From positions 62,001 to 126,000 of the forward strand of contig UWOR01000003.1 of the NCBI GenBank assembly GCA_900604495.1: a stretch of DNA of 64,000 nucleotides. The letters run 5' to 3'. The position numbers were made by a program, and so were the translations under genes. The notes below the pieces were generated by a model that saw nothing but the letters and a program-made list of their open reading frames with translations, ran no database searches and was not told where the DNA came from. Of this stretch, positions 55,383 through 64,000 are shown piece after piece; position 1 is the stretch's first letter, and each line of letters begins with the position of its first letter. This DNA comes from Desulfovibrio sp. Marseille-P6017. GTDB taxonomy: Bacteria; Bacillota_A; Clostridia; Peptostreptococcales; Peptostreptococcaceae.

Positions 55383-55428
55383 AAAAGCTATAAACAATAG
55401 ATATGAGTCTAATTGTTTATAGCTTTTA
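55383..55428. terminator. Bidirectional terminator between the DUF4397 gene and dapH
   Basis: AAAAGCTATAAACAAT/ATTGTTTATAGCTTTT stem with T-rich ends on both strands. Confidence 0.85.
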
Positions 55429-55452
55429 TCATTTAGGCTGGTAAATGATATA

Positions 55453-56169
55453 TTAATCTAATTTCCTTAAATCACTTAATATTTGTGTTTTAGATGAAGT
55501 TTTTTCATCCTTAAATTTTAATAATTTAGCAGGTGAACCAGCAACTACTGTATTAGGTTCGACATCTTTTGTAACAACAGAACCCGCAGCTACAACAGCA
55601 CCTTTACCTACTCTTACACCCTCTAAAATAACACAGTTAGCACCAATAACAACATCATCCTCTATTACTACTGGAGTAGCAGAAGGTGGTTCTAAAACAC
55701 CTGCTACAACAGAACAAGCTCCTAGATGAACATTTTTACCTATTATGCCTCTTGCTCCGATTACTGCATTCATATCTACCATAGAACCTTCACCTATAAC
55801 AGCTCCTATATTAACAACAGCTCCCATCATAATAACTGCATTTTTACCGATAGTAACCATATCCCTTATAAGTGCACCTGGTTCAATTCTTGCTTCTTCA
55901 TGTAAATAGTTATACATAGGGATAGCAGAGTTTCTTCTATCATATTCTATATGAATATCGTCAATATGGTTTTTTATACTTTCAAGCTCATTCATTATAA
56001 CATTATAATCTCCGATTAAAGTATAAGAACCATTACCTCCAAAAACTTTAAATTTATCGTTTCTTTTTAAACGTAAAAGCTTACCAGTAATATATATTTT
56101 TACAGGTGTTTGCTTTTCTGAGTCCTTTATAAATCTTGCAATTTCATAAGCATCATTTAAATTTATCAT
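55453..56169 (-). CDS. dapH: Tetrahydrodipicolinate N-acetyltransferase
   Basis: Acetyltransferase of 238 residues in the acetyl branch of lysine and diaminopimelate synthesis. A short N-terminal DapH domain is followed by a left-handed beta helix with many hexapeptide repeats (about 90-210) and the conserved [16 protein letters not shown]. Last gene of the asd-dapA-dapB-dapH operon. GGGGGAA precedes the ATG. Confidence 0.95.
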   Translation of the reverse strand: MINLNDAYEIARFIKDSEKQTPVKIYITGKLLRLKRNDKFKVFGGNGSYTLIGDYNVIMNELESIKNHIDDIHIEYDRRNSAIPMYNYLHEEARIEPGALIRDMVTIGKNAVIMMGAVVNIGAVIGEGSMVDMNAVIGARGIIGKNVHLGACSVVAGVLEPPSATPVVIEDDVVIGANCVILEGVRVGKGAVVAAGSVVTKDVEPNTVVAGSPAKLLKFKDEKTSSKTQILSDLRKLD

Positions 56170-56199
56170 AAGTTGAATTCCCCCTTGATTATGTCTTAA

Positions 56200-56943
56200 T
56201 TAAAATATATTATCCATGTTATAGTATCCAGGATCTTGATTAGCTAAAAATTTAGCAGCAGTAATAGATCCTTTTGCAAATATGTCCTTAGATTGGGCCG
56301 TATGCTTTATTTCAAGAACTTCATCATGACCAGCAAATATTACGTCATGTTCACCAACAATAGTTCCACCTCTAATAGCGTGTATACCTATTTCATTTTC
56401 TTTTCTTTTAGCTTCACGCCCATATCGCCCATATTTATTTTCTGACATTGGTAAAACCTCTTTAATAGAGTTAGCTATCATTACAGCGGTACCGCTTGGA
56501 GCATCTACCTTTTTATTATGGTGTTTTTCGATTACTTCTATATCAAAATCACTTAGTGCTTTAGCAGCCTGTTTTACTAATCTTAGTAATACATTAACTC
56601 CTAAAGACATGTTATAAGAGTGAAATATAGGTATAGCTTTAGATGCATTATAAATCTTATCAAACTCTTCATCATTATAACCTGTAGTAGCTATAACTAG
56701 TGGAGTTTTAGTTTTTAATGCATAACTTAAAACTTCATCTAAAGCTAAGTGATGTGAGAAATCTATTATAACATCAGCATTTTCACTAACATAGTCAAAA
56801 GAAGAGTATGCTTTAAATCCTAAATCATTGTTATTTTGAGGAGAAACCCCACAAACTAATTCTAAATTAGAGTCCTCATTAACACAGTTAGCCAAAACTC
56901 TTCCCATTTTTCCACTACATCCATTTATTATTACTTTTAGCAT
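56200..56943 (-). CDS. dapB: 4-hydroxy-tetrahydrodipicolinate reductase
   Basis: NAD(P)H-dependent reductase of 247 residues. Rossmann motif GCSGKMGR at the N-terminus, EKHHNKKVDAPSGTA (substrate binding and catalytic His/Lys), and RGGTIVGEHDV. The open frame starts at 56970, but ATG 56943 has GGAGG just upstream; that ribosome site lies within the last codons of dapA, and the two genes overlap by seven bases. Confidence 0.96.
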   Translation of the reverse strand: MLKVIINGCSGKMGRVLANCVNEDSNLELVCGVSPQNNNDLGFKAYSSFDYVSENADVIIDFSHHLALDEVLSYALKTKTPLVIATTGYNDEEFDKIYNASKAIPIFHSYNMSLGVNVLLRLVKQAAKALSDFDIEVIEKHHNKKVDAPSGTAVMIANSIKEVLPMSENKYGRYGREAKRKENEIGIHAIRGGTIVGEHDVIFAGHDEVLEIKHTAQSKDIFAKGSITAAKFLANQDPGYYNMDNIF

Positions 56944-57833
56944 GTTCCCTCCTGTAATTTTAGTCCACAATTGACTAATTGTTGCTTTAGAACTTCTACA
57001 TTTTTAGGATCCATTTCAGCAAGAGGCAGTCTTAAACCACCAACCTCGAATCCAAGTAAATTAGCAGCTGTTTTTACTGGAACAGGATTTACCTCTATAA
57101 ATAAAGCATCTATAAGAGGTTTCATTCCAAGTTGAAGTTCTCTAGAACCATTTATATCTCCTTCAAAGAATTTATAAACTAAATCATGAGTTTCTTGAGG
57201 ACAAATATTAGCCAGTACTGATATTACACCATGGCCTCCAAGAGATAATAATGGTAATATAGTATCATCATTACCAGAGTAAACAGCGAAATCTTTTGGA
57301 ACTAATCTACAAACTTCAGCAACTTGAGCTAAGTTTCCGCTAGCTTCCTTTATACCAACTATGTTTTTAACCTGAGCAAGTTCAGAAACCATACTAGGAG
57401 CAAGATTGACACCAGTTCTGCTAGGAACGTTATACATTATTATAGGTATATTAACGCTAGAGGCTATAGTTTCAAAGTGTTTTTTTATTCCAGATTTATT
57501 TCCTTTATTATAATAAGGTGTTATAACTAAAAGAGCATCTGCTCCAAATTTCTCAGCTTGTTGACACATATAAATAGAGTGAATAGTATCATTTCCACCA
57601 GTGCCAGCTATGATAGGTATTCTTTTATTAGCCTTATCTATAACATATTTTATAACAGCAAGATGCTCTTCATCATCAAGAGTACTAGCTTCACCTGTAG
57701 TACCACAAGCAACTATAGCATCTGTATTATTTTCTATATGAAATTCAACTAATTCACCAAGTTTTTCATAGTTAACTCTACCATTCTCATCAAATGGAGT
57801 AATTAAAGCAACTGCAGATCCTTTAAATATCAT
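56937..57833 (-). CDS. dapA: 4-hydroxy-tetrahydrodipicolinate synthase
   Basis: Condenses pyruvate and aspartate semialdehyde, the first step of the lysine branch. TIM-barrel of 298 residues with GTTGEASTL, YNVPSRTGVNL (active-site Tyr) and GIKEASGN (Schiff-base Lys). GGGGGA precedes the ATG. Second gene of the operon, probably feedback-controlled at RNA level by the riboswitch. Confidence 0.97.
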   Translation of the reverse strand: MIFKGSAVALITPFDENGRVNYEKLGELVEFHIENNTDAIVACGTTGEASTLDDEEHLAVIKYVIDKANKRIPIIAGTGGNDTIHSIYMCQQAEKFGADALLVITPYYNKGNKSGIKKHFETIASSVNIPIIMYNVPSRTGVNLAPSMVSELAQVKNIVGIKEASGNLAQVAEVCRLVPKDFAVYSGNDDTILPLLSLGGHGVISVLANICPQETHDLVYKFFEGDINGSRELQLGMKPLIDALFIEVNPVPVKTAANLLGFEVGGLRLPLAEMDPKNVEVLKQQLVNCGLKLQEGTC

Positions 57834-57882
57834 AACGATATCCCCCTTAAAATATAAAAATTAAAAATAATTTTTAATAAAT

Positions 57883-58881
57883 TTAAACTAAATTATATTT
57901 TAATAGCAACTCAGCTATTTGAACTGCATTAGTAGCAGCACCTTTTCTGATGTTATCAGCTACACACCAGAAGTTTAATCCGTTATCGATACTAAAGTCT
58001 CTTCTTATTCTTCCAACAAAAACTTCATCATTACCGTTTGCATCAATTGTTGTAGGATATTCTAATTTTTCTGGATTATCTATTACAATAACACCATCTG
58101 CATTTTTTAAATCATTTATTACATCATTAAGTTCAAATGGATTTTCAAGCTCAATATTTATAGATTCACTATGACAGTTTTTAACAGGAACTCTAACTGT
58201 AGTAGCAGTGACTTTTAAGTTATAGTTATTAAATATTTTCATAGTTTCGTTTACCATTTTCATCTCTTCTTTTGTATAGCCATTTTCAGTAAATACATCT
58301 ATATGAGGAAGACAGTTAAAGGCTATTTGATGAGGATAAAAGCTATTAGCTTCTCCGTTTACACCATTTTCTAAATCTTTAACTCCTCTCACACCAGAAC
58401 CAGATACAGCTTGGTATGTAGAGTAAATAACTCTTTTTATTTTATATTTTTCTTGAAGTGGTTTTAATGGAACTACAGCTTGTATAGTAGAGCAATTTGG
58501 ATTAGCTATAATCCCTTTATGATCTTTAACTGCATCAGGATTAACTTCAGGAACCACTAATGGAACATTAGGGTCCATTCTCCACTGACTGGAATTATCT
58601 ACTACAATAGCTCCTTTAGATGCTGCAATAGGTGCAAATTTTTCACTTATAGATCCACCTGCAGAGAATAATGCTATTTGTATATCTCTATCAAAAGAGT
58701 TTTTAGTTAATTCTTCAACTATATACTCTTTTCCTGCAAATTTAACTACAGAACCTGCTGATTTAGCAGATGAAAATAAATAAAGATTTTTTATTGGAAA
58801 ATGCCTTTCTTCTAACACTTTTAAAAATGTTCTACCAACCATACCAGTAGCACCAACTATTGCCACATTTATCTTTTTCAT
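57883..58881 (-). CDS. asd: Aspartate-semialdehyde dehydrogenase
   Basis: Makes aspartate semialdehyde, precursor of lysine, threonine and methionine. The 332 residues hold GATGMVGRTF (NADP loop), NPNCSTIQAV (catalytic Cys) and the PHIDVFTENGYTKEE and VPVKNCHSE segments. The frame runs on to GTG 58890, but that codon overlaps the GGGGTGA ribosome site, so ATG 58881 is the start. First gene after the lysine riboswitch. Confidence 0.96.
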   Translation of the reverse strand: MKKINVAIVGATGMVGRTFLKVLEERHFPIKNLYLFSSAKSAGSVVKFAGKEYIVEELTKNSFDRDIQIALFSAGGSISEKFAPIAASKGAIVVDNSSQWRMDPNVPLVVPEVNPDAVKDHKGIIANPNCSTIQAVVPLKPLQEKYKIKRVIYSTYQAVSGSGVRGVKDLENGVNGEANSFYPHQIAFNCLPHIDVFTENGYTKEEMKMVNETMKIFNNYNLKVTATTVRVPVKNCHSESINIELENPFELNDVINDLKNADGVIVIDNPEKLEYPTTIDANGNDEVFVGRIRRDFSIDNGLNFWCVADNIRKGAATNAVQIAELLLKYNLV

Positions 58882-58937
58882 TTTAATCACCCCAATTTAA
58901 TATATATTTACCAAAGTTATATAAAATACATACAATT

Positions 58938-59150
58938 AAAAAAACGTACAAAGGTATACTTTGTACGTTTTAAAATACATAAAAGTAAACCTTGTAGCTC
59001 AACACTTAAGATAAGTGACAGTATTGTATATATTCTATACAATCCCAGAAAATACCTTTGCCAAGATATATCTTCGGCTATAATTCCTTTCTCTAATTAT
59101 TAACGCTTGCCAGCTACAATTAGTTACTAATAATTACAGCGCCTCTACGA
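58938..59150 (-). promoter_or_regulatory. Lysine riboswitch (L box) controlling asd-dapA-dapB-dapH
   Basis: Read on the minus strand, the aptamer spans 59148 to 58994. The closing helix forms between GTAGAGG (59148-59142) and GAGCTAC (59000-58994). Conserved islands such as AGAGGCGC, AGTAAC, GCCGAAG...CTTGGC, CTGGGA and ACTGTCACTT fit the L box. A terminator follows, AAAACGTACAAAG/CTTTGTACGTTTT with T run (58971-58938), and ends about 50 bases before the asd start. Excess lysine should stop transcription. This explains most of the 480-base gap between asd and the serine dehydratase gene. Confidence 0.9.
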
Positions 59151-59222
59151 TAGGTTAAGAGACTATAAATAATTTAGTATAATTTTAATGTATAAATCTC
59201 TAAAAATCAATTTAAATTTTAG

Positions 59223-59282
59223 AAAATTCTAAATTTTAATGCAAATAATGAAATTAGGTTGAAAAAATTCTAAATTTTAATG
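59223..59282. repeat. 19-bp exact direct repeat upstream of the serine dehydratase gene
   Basis: AAAATTCTAAATTTTAATG occurs at 59223-59241 and 59264-59282, 41 bp apart (close to four helical turns). It lies between the divergent lysine leader and the dehydratase gene, so a regulator could act on either. Confidence 0.7.
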
Positions 59283-59368
59283 AATAATTTGTATCTAATA
59301 ATATGACAAAAAGATATAATTAAAATTGAAGGAATATACTAATTATCACAATATAAGGGGGAAATTTA

Positions 59369-60562
59369 GTGGATACTTTAAAAGAATTATTTAAAATTGG
59401 TTGTGGTCCGTCAAGCTCTCATACAATGGGTCCGCAAAGAGCAGCTAAAAAGTTTAGAGATAAGAATCATAATGCAGATAGTTTTAGAGTAAATTTATAT
59501 GGTAGTTTAGCGGCAACAGGGGAAGGTCACTTGACAGATTATATTATAAAAAAAACATTAGAACCTAAAAGTGTTGAAATAATATGGGAACCAGATGAAA
59601 TAAAAGATTTCCATCCAAATGGAATGACATTTAGGGCTCTAGATAAAGATAATAATGTGATAGATGAGTATACAGTGTTTTCAATAGGCGGAGGAAGTTT
59701 AAAAGAAGAAAATGAAAATACATCAAATATTAGTAAACAATACCCTTTGACTACAATGACAGATATTATGAATTGGTGTAATGAAAATAATAAAACCTTA
59801 TTGGATTATGTTTTAGAAAATGAAGATGACGATGTTTTTGAATATATAGATAATATAAGAATAGCGATGAGACGATCTATAAAAGAAGGATTAGAATCAA
59901 CCGAATTTATACCTGGCAAGTTACAATTAAAAAGGCGTGCTAAAGACTTTTATAATAAATATTTAGAAAGTAATAAATTTACAACTATGTTATTTTCTTA
60001 TGCATTAGCTGCTTCAGAGCAAAATGCTTCTGGAAATATGATAGTTACAGCTCCAACATGTGGTTCAGCAGGAGTTATACCAGGGGTACTTTTAAGTTTA
60101 CAAGACCATGGTGAATATACTGATAATCAAATAAATGAGGCATTATTAGTAGGAGGATTGATTGGAAATATTATAAAATACAATGCATCAATTTCAGGTG
60201 CTGAAGTAGGATGTCAAGGTGAAATCGGTGCTGCATGTTCTATGGCTGCTGCAGCTATTGCATATCTTAAAGGTGGAACTACTGAGCAAATAGAGTATGC
60301 AGCTGAAATAGCATTAGAGCATCACTTAGGAATGACATGTGACCCGGTATATGGGTATGTTCAGATTCCATGTATAGAAAGAAATGCTATCGGAGCAGAA
60401 AGAGCTTTAGACTCAGCTAACTATGCTTTATTGACAGATGGAACACATTTTATAACATTAGATCAAGTAATTCAAACTATGAAGGAAACAGGTATAGATA
60501 TGATGGATAAATATAAAGAAACTGCTAAAGGTGGTTTAGCTAAGCACTTTTTCTCATGTTAA
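59369..60562 (+). CDS. Fe-S L-serine dehydratase, single chain
   Basis: Deaminates serine to pyruvate. The 397 residues join the beta part (KIGCGPSSSHTMGPQRA) and alpha part (TAPTCGSAGV, GCQGEIGAACS, MTCDPVYG, IPCIERNA) in one chain. The three cysteines in GCQGE, MTCDP and IPCIER are likely the cluster ligands. Shorter than E. coli SdaA (about 454). Start GTG behind GGGGG. Provides pyruvate in amino-acid fermentation. Confidence 0.92.
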   Translation: MDTLKELFKIGCGPSSSHTMGPQRAAKKFRDKNHNADSFRVNLYGSLAATGEGHLTDYIIKKTLEPKSVEIIWEPDEIKDFHPNGMTFRALDKDNNVIDEYTVFSIGGGSLKEENENTSNISKQYPLTTMTDIMNWCNENNKTLLDYVLENEDDDVFEYIDNIRIAMRRSIKEGLESTEFIPGKLQLKRRAKDFYNKYLESNKFTTMLFSYALAASEQNASGNMIVTAPTCGSAGVIPGVLLSLQDHGEYTDNQINEALLVGGLIGNIIKYNASISGAEVGCQGEIGAACSMAAAAIAYLKGGTTEQIEYAAEIALEHHLGMTCDPVYGYVQIPCIERNAIGAERALDSANYALLTDGTHFITLDQVIQTMKETGIDMMDKYKETAKGGLAKHFFSC

Positions 60563-60605
60563 CAAAAACATAGTTTAAATAATTCACTCAAGGGGGAAGA
60601 AAAAT

Positions 60606-61724
60606 ATGAATGACATAAAGGCATTGTTTGAAAAACTGAAAAATCATAGAAATAAATTACATAATATTGGTGAAATAGGTAGAAAAGAATATAATACATC
60701 AAAATATATAAGAAGTTATTTAGATAAATTAGGAATAGAATATAGTGTTTATATAGAAACTGGTACGGTAGGTATTATAAAAGGAAAAAATCCTAGAAAA
60801 ACTATAGCATTTAGATCAGATATTGACGCATTAAGTACTGAAAATGGAGTTAAGCATTTATGTGGACATGATGGGCATATGAGTATTTTACTTGGATTAA
60901 TAGAATATCTAAATAATAATAGGCATAATTTAAATGATAATATTGTATTTATATTTCAACCAGCAGAAGAAGCGCCTGGTGGAGCTGAAGAAATGATAAA
61001 ACAAGGTGTTCTCAAAGATTATAATGTAGATGAAATATATGGATTACACATATATCCTGAAATACCAGAAGGATATATTGGTTTAAGAGATGGTTATTTC
61101 TTAGCACAAGGAGCAGAAATAGATATAAATATAACTGCTAAAAGTGCCCATGGAGCTATGCCTCAAAATGGAATAGATGCTACTGTAGTTGCTTCTAGCT
61201 TAATAAGCAATTTACAAAGTATAGTTTCTAGAAACTTAAGTCCTATAGATAATGGAGTAATTACAATAGGAAAACTAAATGCAGGATCTGTAAGAAATAT
61301 AGTTGCTGAAAATGCATATTTAGAAGGAACTATGAGAACATTTAGTCCAGAAACTTACGCACATATGAAAAAGAGAATTAAGGAAGTTGTATCTGGGTGT
61401 GAAGTTATGTATAATTGTAAAATTGATGCAGAGATAAGAGATTTTTATCCTGCTGTAAATAATGATAAAAAGTTGTATGATGAATTTATAAATATAATAG
61501 GTGAAGATAAAATAATAAAGTTAGACCCTTTAATGATATCGGAGGACTTTTCATACTATCAAAAAGAAGTTCCAGGATTATTTTTTATGTTAGGTTCTAG
61601 AAATGAAGAAAAAGGATATATAAATGGACTTCATAATATTAATTTCAATTTTGATGAAAAAATTTTCTTAAATGCCTTAGAAATATATATTAAATTATTA
61701 AAAGCTAAAAAATTACTAAATTAA
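60606..61724 (+). CDS. M20D family amidohydrolase
   Basis: Zinc peptidase/amidohydrolase of 372 residues. CGHDGHMSILLG and FQPAEEAPGGAEEM give the metal and catalytic residues, LHIYPEIPEG the next ligand, and the dimerisation domain (about 170-285) is present. Members hydrolyse N-acyl amino acids or amide auxin-like conjugates. N-acetyl-diaminopimelate deacetylase (DapL) also belongs here, and the acetyl-DAP route is encoded 5 kb away, so that is a possible role. Lies 43 bases after the dehydratase gene and has its own GGGGGAAG site. Confidence 0.88.
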   Translation: MNDIKALFEKLKNHRNKLHNIGEIGRKEYNTSKYIRSYLDKLGIEYSVYIETGTVGIIKGKNPRKTIAFRSDIDALSTENGVKHLCGHDGHMSILLGLIEYLNNNRHNLNDNIVFIFQPAEEAPGGAEEMIKQGVLKDYNVDEIYGLHIYPEIPEGYIGLRDGYFLAQGAEIDINITAKSAHGAMPQNGIDATVVASSLISNLQSIVSRNLSPIDNGVITIGKLNAGSVRNIVAENAYLEGTMRTFSPETYAHMKKRIKEVVSGCEVMYNCKIDAEIRDFYPAVNNDKKLYDEFINIIGEDKIIKLDPLMISEDFSYYQKEVPGLFFMLGSRNEEKGYINGLHNINFNFDEKIFLNALEIYIKLLKAKKLLN

Positions 61725-61795
61725 AAATTAACCCCTTTGTTTTTTGTATAAATTTTGTCTAGATGATAAAAATACAGAAAAGAAGGGGTGTTTTT

Positions 61796-62068
61796 ATGGA
61801 AAAAAATGAATTAAATAAAGAACTTATAGAAAAATGTGAAAGAACTAAAAAAGGAGCTAATAAAAAGAAGCTAAAGCCATTGACAGATAATGATATAATG
61901 AAATATGAGATAGCATCAGAACTAGGCTTATTAGATAAGGTTAGTGAACGTGGATGGGCAGGTCTTACTGCAAAAGAAGCAGGCAGAATTGGTGGAATAC
62001 TTACATCACGAAAAAAACAAAAGAAAAAGATGATGGAGGACAAAAATAAAGAGGATGAATCAGTATAA
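61796..62068 (+). CDS. sspF: SspF-like alpha/beta small acid-soluble spore protein
   Basis: Spore protein of 90 residues. KYEIASELGLLDKV and GWAGLTAKEAGRIGG match the two SASP signatures in the SspF form (with GWxGLxAKEAG). A Lys-rich tail follows. The frame is open from 61763, but AAGAAGGGG directly before ATG 61796 marks that start. The last 14 bases overlap the methyltransferase gene. Expected in the forespore; the coupling to a housekeeping-looking gene is odd. Confidence 0.85.
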   Translation: MEKNELNKELIEKCERTKKGANKKKLKPLTDNDIMKYEIASELGLLDKVSERGWAGLTAKEAGRIGGILTSRKKQKKKMMEDKNKEDESV

Positions 62069-62804
62069 AGATTTTGCATTCGTATACGATGAACTTATGA
62101 ATGAAGTTGATTATGACGGATGGGTTGACTATATAGAGAATATAATAAAGAATGAAGATGCACAGGTTAAAAATATATTAGAATTAGCATGTGGAACAGG
62201 TAACTTAACAATACCTTTAACTAAGAAGAATTATGATATTGCGGGTATAGATATATCAGAAGAAATGCTTAGTGTAGCTAGAGAAAAAGGTGAAGATGAA
62301 GGCGTTGAATTAGTACTACTTCAACAAGATATTGCTGAATTAGATTTTGATATACCAAACCTTGACTGTATTCTATGTGCTTGTGATGGATTTAATTATA
62401 TAACTTATGATGAAGACTTAGAAAATGTATTTTCTAAGTCATATGAACTATTAAAAGAAAATGGATTATTTATATTTGATATAAGTTCATTTTATAAACT
62501 ATCAACTGTATTAGGAAATAATATGTACGGTGAAAATAGAGAAGATATAGCCTATATGTGGCAAAATTATTTTGATGAAGAAGAGAACTTAGTTGAAATG
62601 GAGTTAGCATTCTTTATAAGAGATGAAGAAGATGAGAGATTTGATAGATTTGAAGAAACTCATTTACAAAGAGCATACAAGGAAGAAGAAATAATAAGCC
62701 TACTAAAAAAAGTAGGATTTAATAAAATAAAAACATATGGAGACTTTACTTTTGAAAGTCCTAAAGATGACAGTGAAAGAATATTCTTTGTATGTAAGAA
62801 ATAA
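62055..62804 (+). CDS. Class I SAM-dependent methyltransferase
   Basis: Rossmann methyltransferase of 249 residues. Motif I LELACGTGNLT, motif II AGIDISEEML, then the DCILCACDGFNYI and FIFDISSFY segments. Substrate unknown; it resembles the YqeM/YrrT type of small-molecule methyltransferase. The start overlaps the SASP gene by 14 bases; an AAAGAGGATG ribosome site lies within that gene. hslO follows at 26 bases. Confidence 0.88.
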   Translation: MNQYKDFAFVYDELMNEVDYDGWVDYIENIIKNEDAQVKNILELACGTGNLTIPLTKKNYDIAGIDISEEMLSVAREKGEDEGVELVLLQQDIAELDFDIPNLDCILCACDGFNYITYDEDLENVFSKSYELLKENGLFIFDISSFYKLSTVLGNNMYGENREDIAYMWQNYFDEEENLVEMELAFFIRDEEDERFDRFEETHLQRAYKEEEIISLLKKVGFNKIKTYGDFTFESPKDDSERIFFVCKK

Positions 62805-62829
62805 TTAGGATTTATCGGAGGAATACGAA

Positions 62830-63705
62830 ATGAAAGATTATGTAATAAGAGCAACTGCAGGAAACGGACAAATTAGAGCCTTCGTAGCAACTACTAGAGA
62901 CTTAGTTGAAGAAGCAAGAAGTTTACATGATACAACTAAGGTTGCAACTGCAGCATTAGGAAGAACGCTAACAGCAACATCAATGATGGGCTTAATGATG
63001 AAAAATGAAAGAGATAAAGTAACAGTTATAATAAAAGGTGGAGGTCCAATAGGAACAATACTTGTTACATCTGATTCAAAAGGGAATGTAAAAGGATACG
63101 TTTCAAATCCTTATGTAGAAGTTGAAAATTATCCGAATGGGAAATTAAATGTAGCAGGAGCAGTAGGAACTAATGGACATGTTAAGGTAATAAAAGATAT
63201 AGGCCTTAGAGAACCTTATAATGGTTCTTATCCGCTAGTAAGTGGAGAAATAGCTGATGACTTTACTCATTACTTTGCATTATCTGAGCAAACTCCATCA
63301 GTAGTTTCTTTAGGTGTTCTTACAAGAAGTGATGAAGTTGAATATGCAGGTGGATTTATAGTTCAATTAATGCCTGATGCGGAGGAAGAAAATATATCTA
63401 TATTAGAGAAAAATATATCAAATTTACCATCTATAACAAATATGCTTAAAGAAGGTAAAACTCCAGAAGATATATTAAATATAGTATTAAATGGATTAGA
63501 TCCAAAAATATTAGATAAATGTGAAGTTAAATTTGAATGTGAGTGTTCAAAAGGAAAAGTTAAAGATGCACTAGCTGCTATAGGTAAAACTGCTTTAACT
63601 GAGATAATAGAAGAAGACAAAAAAGCAGAAGTTGGATGTCAATTCTGTAATAGAAAATACAATTACACAGAAGAAGAACTTATAGAAGTTTTACACAATA
63701 TGTAA
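62830..63705 (+). CDS. hslO: Redox-regulated chaperone Hsp33
   Basis: Holdase chaperone of 291 residues that is switched on by oxidation. The C-terminal zinc site has four cysteines in CEC and CQFC, and the N-terminal domain carries GGGPIGTILVTSDSKGNVKGYVSNP. GGAGG precedes the ATG. Ends at a hairpin terminator before rpoN. Confidence 0.97.
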   Translation: MKDYVIRATAGNGQIRAFVATTRDLVEEARSLHDTTKVATAALGRTLTATSMMGLMMKNERDKVTVIIKGGGPIGTILVTSDSKGNVKGYVSNPYVEVENYPNGKLNVAGAVGTNGHVKVIKDIGLREPYNGSYPLVSGEIADDFTHYFALSEQTPSVVSLGVLTRSDEVEYAGGFIVQLMPDAEEENISILEKNISNLPSITNMLKEGKTPEDILNIVLNGLDPKILDKCEVKFECECSKGKVKDALAAIGKTALTEIIEEDKKAEVGCQFCNRKYNYTEEELIEVLHNM

Positions 63706-63720
63706 TTAAATAACTTATTT

Positions 63721-63785
63721 TAAACCCTTGTGCTATGGTATACTAAACTTGTTGGTAGACCTTAGTATAAGGGTTTATTTTTATA
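63721..63785 (+). terminator. Terminator of hslO
   Basis: TAAACCCTT/AAGGGTTTA with an inner TATACTAA/TTAGTATA stem and a T run. Confidence 0.8.
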
Positions 63786-63827
63786 CAAAAAAATAAGAGT
63801 TAATAAAAGTTGATAGGGGGTTAAAAT

Positions 63828-64000
63828 ATGTACATTAAAAACAACTTAGAAATAACTCAATCTCAAAATCTAGTAATAAACTCTCAATTAATTCAATCTC
63901 TAAATATATTGCATATGAATAATATAGATTTAGATAAAGAAATAGAAAGAGAGCTTGAAGATAACCCTTTATTAGAAGCTGAAAAAAATAATGATATAAA
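63828..64000 (+). CDS. rpoN: RNA polymerase sigma-54 factor, N-terminal part (runs off window)
   Basis: Only the first 57 codons are present. They form the Gln/Leu-rich activator-contact region: LEITQSQNLVINSQLIQSL, then ELEDNPLLEAE. AGGGGG lies nine bases before the ATG. It should supply the sigma factor for the cdsB promoter elsewhere in the window. Confidence 0.93.
   Translation, partial: MYIKNNLEITQSQNLVINSQLIQSLNILHMNNIDLDKEIERELEDNPLLEAEKNNDI

Noticed and set aside
61759..62079. 106-codon open frame on the minus strand
   Set aside because: It is the antisense shadow of the SspF-like gene, whose signatures and ribosome site are clear on the plus strand.

Overview
The window is a 64 kb stretch of a very AT-rich, endospore-forming, anaerobic Firmicute chromosome. 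Gene content points to the Clostridia, most likely Peptostreptococcaceae (the Clostridioides/Paraclostridium/Romboutsia group). It has an Fe-S serine dehydratase, an Fe-only hydrogenase, NADP-glutamate dehydrogenase, a sigma-54-controlled cysteine desulfidase, spore genes, GGAGG-type ribosome binding sites and frequent TTG/GTG starts. The genus cannot be fixed from the sequence alone. I saw no rRNA, tRNA, CRISPR array, insertion sequence or prophage. It reads as ordinary chromosome with some accessory cassettes.

Layout. 1-4.1 kb: end of a type IV pilus operon (pilB fragment, pilC, pilin, pilM-, pilN- and pilO-like). 4.2-14.7 kb: a SEC-C protein, two small unknown proteins, an FAD dehydrogenase, a Na/phosphate symporter, pgi, an HtrA protease and the ferrous iron operon feoA-feoB (minus strand) behind a Fur-like box. 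14.9-20.3 kb: membrane proteins (Gx-type transporter, MscS channel, MgtC-like, two half-size chromate transporters), pepF and a Spo0E-like peptide. 20.4-24.7 kb: pstS-pstC-pstA-pstB-phoU. TTAACA-like hexamers at 11-bp steps (Pho-box-like) precede pstS, pstC and the Na/phosphate symporter, so phosphate uptake looks co-regulated. 25-35.6 kb: gdhA, an aromatic-acid-exporter-like protein, a monomeric [FeFe] hydrogenase, a polysaccharide deacetylase, valS behind a T-box leader, a ribbon-helix-helix mini-gene, a spore-type Mn catalase and an unknown membrane protein. 35.7-45.2 kb: folC, then a run of genes whose families match the E. coli ydjXYZ-ynjABCDEF cluster.

45.3-54.6 kb: a TSCPD protein, a beta-propeller, a DUF4364 regulator, an alpha/beta SASP, the PdaB deacetylase, an SSB-like protein, a methyltransferase, a 45-residue membrane peptide coupled to a sigma-54 activator (CdsR-like), the cysteine desulfidase cdsB behind a -24/-12 promoter, hpt and a VOC protein. 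54.7-64 kb: a tandem DUF4397 protein, the lysine operon asd-dapA-dapB-dapH (minus strand) behind a lysine riboswitch, an Fe-S serine dehydratase, an M20 amidohydrolase, an SspF-like SASP overlapping a methyltransferase gene, hslO and the start of rpoN (sigma-54). The rpoN product would serve the cdsB promoter 11.6 kb away.

The best candidate for a poorly described system is the 37.2-45.2 kb cassette: rhodanese lipoprotein, two TVP38/DedA-like membrane proteins around an Fe-S oxidoreductase, a CDP-alcohol phosphatidyltransferase and a complete ABC importer. The same set of families sits together in E. coli, so the association is conserved across distant phyla. As far as I know its substrate and purpose are unknown.
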